DNA of 13,571 nucleotides from CAZPFP01 sp964585895 (GCA_964585895.1 CAZPFP010000019.1:1-13571), one strand, 5' to 3'; counted from the stretch's first letter, positions 1 through 6,474 are shown. Program-made: numbers and translations. The notes: a model not told the origin generated them from the sequence alone.

Positions 1-45
1 AAGGCTGGCAATAATAAATAATGAAATTTTTGTTGTTTTGTTCAT
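1..45 (-). CDS. N-terminus of an exported or membrane protein (partial)
   Basis: An ATG at 45-43 opens a frame that runs off the left edge; the visible 15 residues are MNKTTKISLFIIASL. Two lysines followed by a hydrophobic run fit the n- and h-regions of a signal peptide or a first membrane segment. The start lies 7 bases after the stop of the upstream DUF5680 gene, so the two are probably co-transcribed. No strong Shine-Dalgarno is visible. The family cannot be told from 15 residues. Confidence 0.5.
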   Translation of the reverse strand, partial: MNKTTKISLFIIASL

Positions 46-52
46 TTTCTTT

Positions 53-535
53 TTAAACCCCCTTTCTTTGATCGACTAACCCACCCAGGTAGTCTGCTCT
101 ATAAACTAATTTGTCACCATGATGAATTTGCTCACTGCCAGAATATCTATTAACTTCTCCATCCCAAGTATTAGTGTATGTGTATTCTTCCTCTTTGTAT
201 TCTTTGGGACCGCGATAGGGGTAATCCTCTGGCATTTGTTGCAAGGCGTTTCCTAAAATGGCATAAATGGGGTCTGTTTCAATTCCTTCTTCCACTCCTT
301 CTTCCACCCATCCATAATAAACCATCATCCAGACAGGTTGTCCTTCATAAGATACTACTGTTCTACTTCCATAAGGCTCTCCGCCAAAAAAGTTGTCATG
401 CGATCTCCATTCACTTTTTTCAAAAGGGATTGTAGTTGAGCCATCAGCTTCTTTAATCCACTTCTTCTCCTCGCCACCAGCATAGCCTGCCCTATTTGAA
501 TCAATTAAAAATTGTCTCAGTGCTTCTTTGTTCAT
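53..535 (-). CDS. DUF5680-like protein
   Basis: A 160-residue soluble protein of unknown function. The centre holds a segment (about residues 48-77) with NFFGGEPYGSR followed by GQPVWMMVYYG. This matches my memory of DUF5680 proteins, in which a tyrosine-rich stretch, an F-x-G-x-E motif and a PVW-M-YYG motif follow each other. There is no signal peptide or membrane segment, and the length is normal for the family. The ATG at 535 directly follows AAAGGAG, too close to work well as a Shine-Dalgarno. A TAAAAT hexamer ends 7 bases before the ATG, so a leaderless transcript is a reasonable alternative. The gene reads towards the partial exported protein at the left edge. The enzymatic role, if any, is unknown. 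Confidence 0.72.
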   Translation of the reverse strand: MNKEALRQFLIDSNRAGYAGGEEKKWIKEADGSTTIPFEKSEWRSHDNFFGGEPYGSRTVVSYEGQPVWMMVYYGWVEEGVEEGIETDPIYAILGNALQQMPEDYPYRGPKEYKEEEYTYTNTWDGEVNRYSGSEQIHHGDKLVYRADYLGGLVDQRKGV

Positions 536-542
536 CTCCTTT

Positions 543-548
543 ATTTTA
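543..548 (-). promoter_or_regulatory. -10 element of the DUF5680 gene
   Basis: TAAAAT on the minus strand (548 to 543) ends 7 bases before the ATG at 535, which would place the transcript start at or next to the start codon. No clear -35 was seen. The spacing matches that of several other single genes in this window. Confidence 0.35.
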
Positions 549-610
549 ACTCAAACCAGAGGCTTATTAAAATCAAATGTTCGGCAGCTGCTCTACCCGC
601 CTCCCCCTAG

Positions 611-715
611 AAAAAATTCGAACGATGGTATGTTTTTCGAAAAACTGACTGGGTAAATTACTTAGAATATCCAGAATTTACAAATAAGGAAGTCAACCGA
701 TTACTAACTCTTTAA
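611..715 (+). pseudogene. 3' coding fragment of unknown gene, no start codon
   Basis: A plus-strand frame begins just after a TAG (608-610) and reads 34 residues, KKFERWYVFR... to ...EVNRLLTL, ending at TAA 713-715. The composition (W, Y, F, E, K, P) looks like real protein, and the stop overlaps the stop of the convergent gene at 712, as real convergent pairs do in this genome. There is no ATG, GTG or TTG in frame. A different frame starts at ATG 577 and enters the A6 run at 611-616; removing one A would give one 45-codon frame from 577 to 715. It may therefore be a frameshifted small gene, a sequencing error, or a decayed remnant. I recognise no family. Confidence 0.35.
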
Positions 716-1545
716 GGAAGATAACGAAATAATATTTCTCCCTTTTTGTATTCTTTTATGCCTTCATCTACTATTTTTTCGATTCTTTTGACAAACTTTT
801 GCTTTTCATTGCTGTATTCTGGGGTTTTACTCATTATTTCTTTCTCTACTTCACAATTAAATGAAGCAATTTTGTCTTTTACAACTTTTATTTTCCCTCC
901 TAACAGTAAAGCAAGTGCCTTATTCCGATCAATAGGTTCTCCCAATACTGGACCTAAACTAGTAATAAGTTTTTGTGGAATTAAATAGCCAAAGTTGCCG
1001 TTATATCCTTGAAGAACCATTGAAAATGGTAAAAAACGTACAGAGATCCCCTTTAATTCATACCTCCAAACAAAAAAATGGTTCTCGGCTACGATCGTAC
1101 AACTTAAACATGGATTGACTTTGGTTTCACCTAAAAAGTCACGAATTGTTTCAAAACATATTTTTGCTGTTTGAGCCCGCATAATTTCGTCGTCAACAAA
1201 CAGTAACCGATTAAGTTTCTTAATGTTCTTTAATTGTCTCGCTGTCAAATTTTTATCAAAGTTCACTTCTTTTTCGTTGCTCGGCCGAATGACAGGGAAT
1301 AATACAATTGGGGGAACATCTACTCCAGCTTTCTGATAAACCATCTTTACAATCTCCAATACTGCTATTCCACTATTACCTCCTCCCACCAGTAAATCAA
1401 ATCTTTCCTGTTTTTCTTTGATAAGAAGGTAAATCATTGCAACCAATCTTTTTAGTCGCAACTCTCCTAATTCCACCCTATCAACCACCATTTCCTTAGC
1501 TGATTGTTTTATTTTTTCCAATAATTCTTTTTCGTATTTATCCAT
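712..1545 (-). CDS. phosphoribosyltransferase-fold-like protein
   Basis: A 277-residue soluble protein. Near residues 48-65 it has a glycine-rich segment (LLVGGGNSGIAVLEIV). About 65 residues later comes a hydrophobic strand followed by FVDDEIMRAQTAK, in the position and style of the type I phosphoribosyltransferase PRPP loop (hydrophobic-D-D-x-x-x-T-G/A-x-T). The match is imperfect (RAQTAK instead of TGxT), so PRPP binding is likely but not certain and the acceptor base is unknown. The C-terminal ~100 residues are charged and helical. A TTG two codons upstream (1551) is also open; I chose ATG 1545 because TGATATACT places a -10 hexamer 6 bases before it. The gene converges with the fragment ending at 715. 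A regulatory or salvage PRTase-like role is inference. Confidence 0.6.
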   Translation of the reverse strand: MDKYEKELLEKIKQSAKEMVVDRVELGELRLKRLVAMIYLLIKEKQERFDLLVGGGNSGIAVLEIVKMVYQKAGVDVPPIVLFPVIRPSNEKEVNFDKNLTARQLKNIKKLNRLLFVDDEIMRAQTAKICFETIRDFLGETKVNPCLSCTIVAENHFFVWRYELKGISVRFLPFSMVLQGYNGNFGYLIPQKLITSLGPVLGEPIDRNKALALLLGGKIKVVKDKIASFNCEVEKEIMSKTPEYSNEKQKFVKRIEKIVDEGIKEYKKGEILFRYLP

Positions 1546-1551
1546 AAACAA

Positions 1552-1560
1552 AGTATATCA
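1552..1560 (-). promoter_or_regulatory. extended -10 promoter of the PRTase-like gene
   Basis: TGATATACT on the minus strand is a TG-n extended -10 with TATACT at 1557-1552. It ends 6 bases before the ATG at 1545, so the transcript would begin essentially at the start codon. No Shine-Dalgarno is possible in this arrangement. Confidence 0.5.
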
Positions 1561-1587
1561 AACTTCTAAAAAAAGCATAACCGAATT

Positions 1588-1746
1588 TTGGCAACCAAAT
1601 ATTCGATAATCATCTCACCCACTACCCTAGATGGAATATTCGCCAGATGGGACGATTTTCGAACTTATAAGTGGATTATTTTCAACCCAAAATCCGAAGA
1701 AATGCTGTTAAAATCAGAACATTTATTAAACGTGGTTAACGGGTAA
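1588..1746 (+). CDS. small unrecognised protein or gene remnant
   Basis: A plus-strand frame is open from about 1570 to TAA 1744-1746. The only start is TTG 1588, giving 52 residues (MATKYSIIIS... to ...HLLNVVNG). The stretch around residues 14-32 (LDGIFARWDDFRTYKW) has a protein-like mix of aromatic and charged residues. The stop lies 16 bases from the end of the convergent membrane-protein gene, typical of the packing here. There is no Shine-Dalgarno and no clear promoter. A 26-residue frame from ATG 1629 competes but is shorter and less protein-like. It could be a functional small gene with a TTG start or the 3' remains of a larger one. No family is recognised. Confidence 0.35.
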   Translation: MATKYSIIISPTTLDGIFARWDDFRTYKWIIFNPKSEEMLLKSEHLLNVVNG

Positions 1747-1762
1747 ATACAAATGCCAAGGA

Positions 1763-2041
1763 TTAAAGGTGTTTTTTGGCCCTTTCAGTCAACAAGCCAG
1801 TTAATGAACCTATCCCAAACCAAAAAATTCCAATGAAAAGAGTATTAAAAATCAAATTGTCAGAAAATGTCCGACAACAAGCCTCAAAAGTCTGTTCAAA
1901 AATTATTGAGGGAATAATCATCCAATAAAAAGCATTTATTTTGCCTCCAGAGGCGAGTCCGAAGAATAATCCCAGAACTATCAAGATTGGAAAAATTACC
2001 ACTCCGGAAACTAACCAGTAAGGCAAACTTTTAACCTTCAT
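1763..2041 (-). CDS. small integral membrane protein
   Basis: A 92-residue protein with three predicted hydrophobic segments, at about residues 8-30, 36-50 and 64-84. It starts with the basic MKVK and ends in a charged tail (TERAKKHL). Two adjacent cysteines (CC, about residues 55-56) sit in the loop after the second segment. I do not recognise a family, and there is no catalytic motif. An extended -10 (TGATATAAT) ends 7 bases before the ATG, so the message is probably leaderless. A stem-loop terminator lies directly upstream and separates this gene from transcription coming from the dcw side. It converges with the small plus-strand frame ending at 1746. Confidence 0.65.
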   Translation of the reverse strand: MKVKSLPYWLVSGVVIFPILIVLGLFFGLASGGKINAFYWMIIPSIIFEQTFEACCRTFSDNLIFNTLFIGIFWFGIGSLTGLLTERAKKHL

Positions 2042-2048
2042 TACCCTA

Positions 2049-2057
2049 ATTATATCA
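2049..2057 (-). promoter_or_regulatory. extended -10 promoter of the membrane-protein gene
   Basis: TGATATAAT on the minus strand is a perfect extended -10 with TATAAT at 2054-2049. Seven bases (TAGGGTA) separate it from the ATG at 2041. It lies next to the T-run of the terminator at 2062-2087. Confidence 0.6.
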
Positions 2058-2061
2058 AATC

Positions 2062-2087
2062 AAAAAAGCCCATTAAACTGGGCTTTT
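2062..2087. terminator. intrinsic terminator, symmetric
   Basis: Perfect 9-bp arms, AAAAGCCCA (2064-2072) and TGGGCTTTT (2079-2087), flank a 6-base loop. On the minus strand the stem is followed by six Ts (2067-2062), so it best serves transcripts coming from the right, such as read-through of the murF-mraY-ftsW series antisense to the DUF1653 gene. It could also act on plus-strand transcripts. Confidence 0.75.
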
Positions 2088-2129
2088 CTGTTGCTAGCTC
2101 ACTCTAGTGGATTATGCGAGGAACTTCTT

Positions 2130-2158
2130 TTGCTTAAACTTTGAGATTGAGGTAGAAT
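2130..2158 (+). promoter_or_regulatory. promoter of the DUF1653 gene
   Basis: TTGCTT (2130-2135), a 17-bp spacer and TAGAAT (2153-2158) form a sigma-70-like promoter. The -10 ends 7 bases before the ATG at 2166, which again predicts a leaderless message. Confidence 0.45.
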
Positions 2159-2165
2159 TTGCTGG

Positions 2166-2408
2166 ATGAAAGAAATAGAACTATCTTCCGAGGCAGAGTC
2201 TTTGAAACCAGGTATATACGAACACTACAAAGGAAATGAATATCAAGTCATTGGAGTAGCTCTACACAGCGAAACAGAAGAAGAATTAGTAGTTTATAAG
2301 GCTCTTTATGGTAAAGAATTAACCTGGGTTAGGCCATTAAAAATGTTTCTGGAAAGTGTTGAAATTGACGGAAAATTAAGACCCAGATTTCGTTATCTCG
2401 GTGAATAA
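2166..2408 (+). CDS. DUF1653 domain protein
   Basis: An 80-residue soluble protein matching the DUF1653 pattern over almost its full length. It has KPGIYEHYKGNEYQVIGVA (about residues 14-32), then HSETEEELVVYKALYG, a WVRPLKMF segment, and a terminal RFRYL. The order KPG-Y-HYKG, HSET-E-VVY-LYG, WVRP-MF is the recognised family signature. The function of the family is not established; the small beta-rich fold suggests binding rather than catalysis. The gene stands alone on the plus strand, converging on the end of ftsW with a 66-base gap. Confidence 0.88.
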   Translation: MKEIELSSEAESLKPGIYEHYKGNEYQVIGVALHSETEEELVVYKALYGKELTWVRPLKMFLESVEIDGKLRPRFRYLGE

Positions 2409-2424
2409 TACTATATTTGAAGCT

Positions 2425-2460
2425 AAAAGCTCCCCAAGCAAAACTCGAACCCCTAAGGCA
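2425..2460 (-). other. tRNA-like T-arm remnant
   Basis: In the gap between the convergent DUF1653 and ftsW genes, the minus strand reads GCCTTAGGGG, then TTCGAGT, then TTTGC and TTGGGGAGC. This resembles the 3' third of a tRNA (T-loop TTCGA plus an acceptor-like end) with the 5' half of the T-stem missing. It cannot fold as a full tRNA and no D-arm or anticodon arm is next to it. It is at best a decayed fragment. Confidence 0.25.
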
Positions 2461-2474
2461 AAAATCTTAAATAA

Positions 2475-3587
2475 TTACTTTTCTACCCTCTTCTGTTTGG
2501 AGATATTTACAAGGATTCCACTGGCGGTCATAATGAGAATTAATGAAGAACCACCATAAGAGATAAAGGGCAGGGGTACACCGGTGAGGGGCACTAAAGC
2601 GACGATAGCAGAGAGATTAATTAAAGTCTGAAAACCAATCCAGGCAATAATGCCGGTAGCTAAAAGGGCCCCGAATTTGTCCGGGGCTTCTTTGGCAATT
2701 TTAAAGCCTCGCCAGATAAGGAGAAGAAAAGCCAAAATCAGGATAACAGCGCCAACAAAACCTAGTTCTTCGGCAATAATCGCAAAAATGGAGTCAGTGG
2801 CAACGGCCGGTAAATACTCATATTTTTGCCTTGATTGACCCAATCCCAAGCCTAACAACCCCCCTGAACCGAGAGCGAGAAGAATTTGGCGAATATGATA
2901 AGAAGCCCCCAGCGGATCATGGGTGGGATTAAAAAAGGTTAAGACTCTCTCTTTGCGATAAGACGAAGAGAAAATTAAACCTAAACCGCCTAAAAAACCT
3001 AAAATTCCCAATCCTGCCAGCCAAACAAGCGGCGCTCCGGAGGCAAAATAAACCACTAAACCAGTAGCCGTAATAATCACCGCTGTCCCTAAATCGGGCT
3101 CAAGAATAATTAAACCAATTAAAGTCGTTAAGAGAATTAAAAAAGGCCAAAAATTCTTCTTTTGACTCATAAAAGCGGCTAAATAAAGCACAAAAGCCAA
3201 TTTGGCCAATTCCGCTGGTTGGAAGCGAAAAGCGCCAATCCCCAACCATCTTTGGGCACCTAATATTTTTGTGCCCATAGCCGGAATTAAAACTAAACCT
3301 AAACTAAGGAGAGCAATAATCAGCAAGGGCACGGCAAGAAAGCGCAATTTTCGATAATTAAAAAAACTGGCCAAAACAAATCCCAGTAAGCCAATTCCTG
3401 CCCATTGTAGCTGGAGTTTAAAATAATAAAGTTTGTCGCCAAAGTCACGATAAGCCTCGACTACCGAAGCATCAGCAATCATCGCTAAACCAAAAATAGT
3501 CAAACCTAAAACAAGAATGATGAAAAGCCAGTCAGCTTTTTGGTGAGATAATTTAAGGGAAACTTTCCTGCTTCTAATTCCTCTCAT
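2475..3587 (-). CDS. ftsW: FtsW, septal peptidoglycan glycosyltransferase (SEDS)
   Basis: A 370-residue SEDS protein with about ten membrane segments, the usual length. It polymerises lipid II into glycan strands at the division septum together with its class B PBP partner, here FtsI. Family motifs are clear: GAQRWLGIG and RFQPAELAKL (about 110-130), EPDLGTA (163-169), YLPAVATDSIFAIIAEELGF (258-277) with the catalytic-type Asp at 265, and LTGVPLPFISYGGSS (334-348). FtsW rather than RodA is chosen because of the position directly after mraY in a division cluster; the motifs alone do not decide. It is the last gene of the murF-mraY-ftsW series, 9 bases after mraY. No murG or murC follows, which departs from the usual order. 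There is no strong Shine-Dalgarno, so translation may be coupled. Confidence 0.9.
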   Translation of the reverse strand: MRGIRSRKVSLKLSHQKADWLFIILVLGLTIFGLAMIADASVVEAYRDFGDKLYYFKLQLQWAGIGLLGFVLASFFNYRKLRFLAVPLLIIALLSLGLVLIPAMGTKILGAQRWLGIGAFRFQPAELAKLAFVLYLAAFMSQKKNFWPFLILLTTLIGLIILEPDLGTAVIITATGLVVYFASGAPLVWLAGLGILGFLGGLGLIFSSSYRKERVLTFFNPTHDPLGASYHIRQILLALGSGGLLGLGLGQSRQKYEYLPAVATDSIFAIIAEELGFVGAVILILAFLLLIWRGFKIAKEAPDKFGALLATGIIAWIGFQTLINLSAIVALVPLTGVPLPFISYGGSSLILIMTASGILVNISKQKRVEK

Positions 3588-3596
3588 CGAAGAAAG

Positions 3597-4634
3597 TTAA
3601 ATAATTGCCAGCCAAATACCAATAATAGCCAACATCAAACCAGCCAGCCAGGCTCGAGCAACAATTTTTGGTTCCTCCCAGCCCCGTGCTTGAAGCCAGA
3701 GATGAAGGGGAGCGATCTTGAAAACACGACGTTTAAAACCGCGAATGGCGATAATCTGAATTAAACTCGAAGCCACTTCGATAACAAAAAACCCGCCAAT
3801 AAAAACCATGGCAAAGACCTTCCCAATTAAAAGGCCAACCACCGCCATCGTCGCCCCAAATGACAAAGCGCCGCTATCCCCTAGCCATATTCTGGCAGGA
3901 AAGATATTGAAATAGAGAAAAGCAATAATCGCCCCAATCCAGAGGGAAAGAAAAACCGAAAGCGTCGTATCAAGCATCGCCGCCGAAAGAATCCAAAAGG
4001 CAAAAAGACAAATCATCAACAAACCAGTCGCCAAGCCGTCAAGTCCATCGGTGATGTTATAGGCGTTAGTAAAAGCGATAATAATAAAGGCAGTAAAAGG
4101 AATATAGAGCCAACCAAGATGAAAAGTAACTTCTGTTAAGGGAAGATGAACCAAATCTATCTTTAGGTTGAAATAAAGCATGGAAGCGATAATCAAAGCC
4201 AGAATAATTTGCAAAAATAACTTGACGTTTTGCTTAAGACCAATCTGCATGCCAACTCTTCCTGGAATAGCCTTCCTAAATATTTTCACTAAATCATCAT
4301 AAAGCCCAAGCAAGCCAAAAGAAATAAAGGTAAAAAAGATAATGTTAAGCTCATCTCGCAAAGGATAAACAGCGGTAATATAAACGCCCAAATATTTCAC
4401 TAGTGGAAAAAGCAAGGCATACATCAAGGAAACCAGCAAGATAATGAGAATCCCCCCGCCCACCGGGGTGCCCGCTTTCCAATCATGCATCTTGTCAAAT
4501 AAAGGCACCTTGCCCTTTTTGGGCGCCTCTTTCTTCCTGGTTAACTTGAGACGATAGAGAAGATTGATAAAAGGAACAAGGGCAATACTGGTGATAATAA
4601 AAGAAAAGATTAAAATGCCAAGAAACAAAGCCAT
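3597..4634 (-). CDS. mraY: MraY, phospho-MurNAc-pentapeptide transferase
   Basis: A 345-residue polytopic enzyme that transfers phospho-MurNAc-pentapeptide from UDP to undecaprenyl phosphate, making lipid I at the inner face of the membrane. Visible motifs are KAGTPVGGG (53-61), the Mg-binding LYDDLVK (111-117), NAYNITDGLDGLATG (190-204) and WLGDSGALSFG (250-260). The cytoplasmic loop motif that is APxHHHFE..GW.EPK in well-studied MraY reads APLHLWLQARGWEEPK (308-323), so two of the three histidines are gone. The length is near the family norm. The gene begins 13 bases after murF and ends 9 bases before ftsW. Identification is secure; the substituted His motif may be a lineage trait. Confidence 0.95.
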   Translation of the reverse strand: MALFLGILIFSFIITSIALVPFINLLYRLKLTRKKEAPKKGKVPLFDKMHDWKAGTPVGGGILIILLVSLMYALLFPLVKYLGVYITAVYPLRDELNIIFFTFISFGLLGLYDDLVKIFRKAIPGRVGMQIGLKQNVKLFLQIILALIIASMLYFNLKIDLVHLPLTEVTFHLGWLYIPFTAFIIIAFTNAYNITDGLDGLATGLLMICLFAFWILSAAMLDTTLSVFLSLWIGAIIAFLYFNIFPARIWLGDSGALSFGATMAVVGLLIGKVFAMVFIGGFFVIEVASSLIQIIAIRGFKRRVFKIAPLHLWLQARGWEEPKIVARAWLAGLMLAIIGIWLAII

Positions 4635-4647
4635 GTCAGTTATTATC

Positions 4648-5895
4648 TTACACCTTGAACAAACCGGTTTTCAAATATTGACAATCTCGACAATGATGAT
4701 AAAAGTGGCAAAAAGGCAACCGACAGTTTACTTTTTGACCTCGTAAAACTAAAAGTAGTCTTTCCAGATGGCGTAAGCGTGAACCCTTAAGATAGAGTAA
4801 ATCATTTTTATTGATAATTCCTGCCAACCTCTTAGCCGCTTCAAGAATGTCCGCTACCCAAAAGACTTGCTTCTGGTTCATTCCTCCTTTAATCGCCGCT
4901 TGAGCCGTTAATTTTTGTAAGGGACCAATGGCAATTAAATAATCTATCTTCAATTTGGCTGTTAACTCGCCTATCTCTTGATGTTCTTTCTGGGCAAATT
5001 TACCCAATTCCCCCATTTCACCCAAGACGGCAATTTTTTTATATTCAGTCTTTAATTCCGAAAGAAGCTCTAAACCTACTTTGGTAGAAACAGGATTAGC
5101 CCGAAGACTGTCATTGATAAGAACTGAGCCTTTTGGTCCTCTTTCAATACTAACCCTGCCCTGAAGCGGTTTTATCTTCTTTAATCCCCTGGCAATTTCC
5201 TGCCAAGAAAGTCCTTGGTTCAAGCCAATAATGGCTGCTATCAAACAGGAATGAACAAAATGCTTGCCGACTAAGTTTGTCTCTAGTTTAACCAGAGAAT
5301 TATTATGGTGAAGTCGAAAATGGGTTCCTTTCAAAGTTACTCTAACTCTATCAGCCCAAAACTCTGCTTTTTCGTTAAAACCATACCAAATCACCTTGGC
5401 TTTGGTTTTTTTAGCCATTTGGTGAACGCTTGGGTCATCGTAGTTTAAAATTGCCAAGCCATCTTTAGGCAGAATCTCAAGAAGTCTCCCTTTTTCATTA
5501 ATAATATTTTTTAATGAGCCTAGGTGTTCTTTATCGGCATGAACCGGGGTAATACCGGTCATCACCGCTATCTTTGGCTTAACGAGCGAGAGATGAAAAT
5601 GGTCCATTTCGCCAATCTTGTCAATGCCATACTCAAGAACGAGTTTTTGGTGGTAAGAACGAAGCCTGAGAAGAGTAATGGGAAGATTGTAAATAGTATC
5701 AAGGTTAATATCAGTTTGAAGGGTTTTGAATTTTTCTGATAGAACTTGAGTAATCGCTTGGGTGGTATTGGTTTTGCCATAGCTACCAGTAATACCGATG
5801 ATCGTTATTTGGGGATGGAGTTTTAGCCAGATCTTGGCAATTCTTCTTCTGGTTTCGTGAAATAATTTTCGGTGCCAACGTGATTTAAAAGTCAT
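4648..5895 (-). CDS. murF: MurF-type ligase, N-terminal domain missing, Cys-rich tail
   Basis: A 415-residue Mur ligase that should add D-Ala-D-Ala to the UDP-MurNAc-tripeptide in the cytoplasm. It has a P-loop ITGSYGKTNTT (35-45), the central ATPase domain with NYDDP (151-155), and a C-terminal domain with INDSLRANP (260-268), the counterpart of the MurF DDSYNANP motif, and LGEMGELG (291-298). The P-loop starts ~70 residues earlier than in E. coli MurF, so the usual UDP-binding N-terminal domain is replaced by a ~30-residue basic helix. The last ~25 residues hold Cys391, Cys396, Cys402 and Cys405 with His397, His400 and His401, which could bind a metal; I know no such tail in model MurF. It starts 4 bases after the ddl remnant. 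MurF is favoured over MurC/MurD by the ANP motif and the ddl neighbour. Confidence 0.85.
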   Translation of the reverse strand: MTFKSRWHRKLFHETRRRIAKIWLKLHPQITIIGITGSYGKTNTTQAITQVLSEKFKTLQTDINLDTIYNLPITLLRLRSYHQKLVLEYGIDKIGEMDHFHLSLVKPKIAVMTGITPVHADKEHLGSLKNIINEKGRLLEILPKDGLAILNYDDPSVHQMAKKTKAKVIWYGFNEKAEFWADRVRVTLKGTHFRLHHNNSLVKLETNLVGKHFVHSCLIAAIIGLNQGLSWQEIARGLKKIKPLQGRVSIERGPKGSVLINDSLRANPVSTKVGLELLSELKTEYKKIAVLGEMGELGKFAQKEHQEIGELTAKLKIDYLIAIGPLQKLTAQAAIKGGMNQKQVFWVADILEAAKRLAGIINKNDLLYLKGSRLRHLERLLLVLRGQKVNCRLPFCHFYHHCRDCQYLKTGLFKV

Positions 5896-5899
5896 AAAA

Positions 5900-6151
5900 C
5901 TACTTTACTTCCTTTTCAAGAGCTAATTCAATAATTCGTTCCAAAAGCTGACGATAAGAAATCCCGGCCGCGGCCGCTTCTTTAGGAAAAAGAGAAACCG
6001 GTGTCAAACCTGGAATGGTATTAATTTCCAAAACATAAGGTTTATTTCGGGAAATAATCATATCGACTCGGCCAAACCCTCGACAATTAATCGCTTGAAA
6101 AACTTTAATCGCCAAGTTTTGAACTTTCTCCGTTAATCTTTTGGAAATCCT
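5900..6151 (-). pseudogene. ddl: D-Ala-D-Ala ligase, C-terminal remnant
   Basis: About 83 residues with the C-terminal part of the ATP-grasp D-alanine-D-alanine ligase: RISKRLTEKV, CRGFGRVDMI, YVLEINTIPGLTPVSLFPKEAAAAGI and a final helix. These include the metal- and ATP-binding E-I-N and the closing T-P-x-S segment. A full Ddl has ~300-350 residues; the first ~220 are absent. The frame is open further upstream (to 6205), but there it only reads alr DNA in the wrong frame, so ddl homology begins at about 6151. No start codon with a ribosome site precedes it. The remnant ends 4 bases before murF. It cannot be an active ligase. Confidence 0.8.
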
Positions 6152-6455
6152 AATTATAAACCACGAAACTAAGATTATTTTTAATTGCTTCTTTGATATT
6201 AGCAAGAGAAATGTAACCTAAGATGAAAATTGGCTGTTTAATTTTTGCTTGGCGAAGAAAAATGCCTTCTTCTATTGAATTAACCCCTAGCCAGTCAGCT
6301 CCGTTCTGACAAACAATCTTACTTACTTCTTTAATACCGTAGCCATAAGCATTTGACTTAACCACGGCCATTATTTTTACCTTCCTCCCCATCCTTTGTC
6401 TGAATTGCTTGGGATTATGGGTCAGATTTTTCTTCGAGATTTCAACTATGGACAT
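6150..6455 (-). pseudogene. alr: alanine racemase, truncated after ~100 residues
   Basis: Alanine racemase is a PLP enzyme that makes D-Ala for peptidoglycan. The visible 101 residues start MSIVEISKKNL and contain the PLP-lysine motif AVVKSNAYGYG (30-40, Lys33), GADWLGVNSIEEG, PIFILGYIS and LSFVVYN, a normal Alr N-terminus. A TAG at 6150-6152 then ends the frame, and beyond that point the DNA codes for the ddl C-terminus in another frame. About 260 residues of barrel and all of the C-terminal beta domain with the catalytic Tyr are missing. I chose ATG 6455 over the upstream TTG 6473 because it matches where Alr proteins begin and has an extended -10 8 bases before it. Confidence 0.85.
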
Positions 6456-6474
6456 TTGGTATAATTCTACCAAA
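6455..6474. promoter_or_regulatory. symmetric divergent promoter alr / NlpC-like gene
   Basis: Seven-base arms TTTGGTA (6455-6461) and TACCAAA (6468-6474) flank TAATTC. Each strand reads an extended -10: TGGTATAAT on plus (hexamer 6460-6465) and TGGTAGAAT on minus (hexamer 6469-6464). The two hexamers overlap by 2 bases and point outward, to ATG 6487 (plus) and to ATG 6455 (minus, 8 bases away). Confidence 0.55.

Noticed and set aside
545..607. Possible minus-strand tRNA gene (GGGTAGAGCAGCTGCC like a D-arm, GGTTTGAGTT like a T-arm).
   Set aside because: The D-stem, anticodon stem and T-stem do not pair and there is no acceptor stem; part of it also reads as the start of the small plus-strand frame at 577.
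2409..2440. AGCT-AAA-AGCT hairpin after the DUF1653 gene as a terminator.
   Set aside because: Only 4 bp of stem and no T-run follow on either strand.
5568..5780. Second minus-strand frame within murF with a hydrophobic stretch.
   Set aside because: It overlaps the conserved murF central domain in another frame, with no start signal; a by-product of AT-rich codons.
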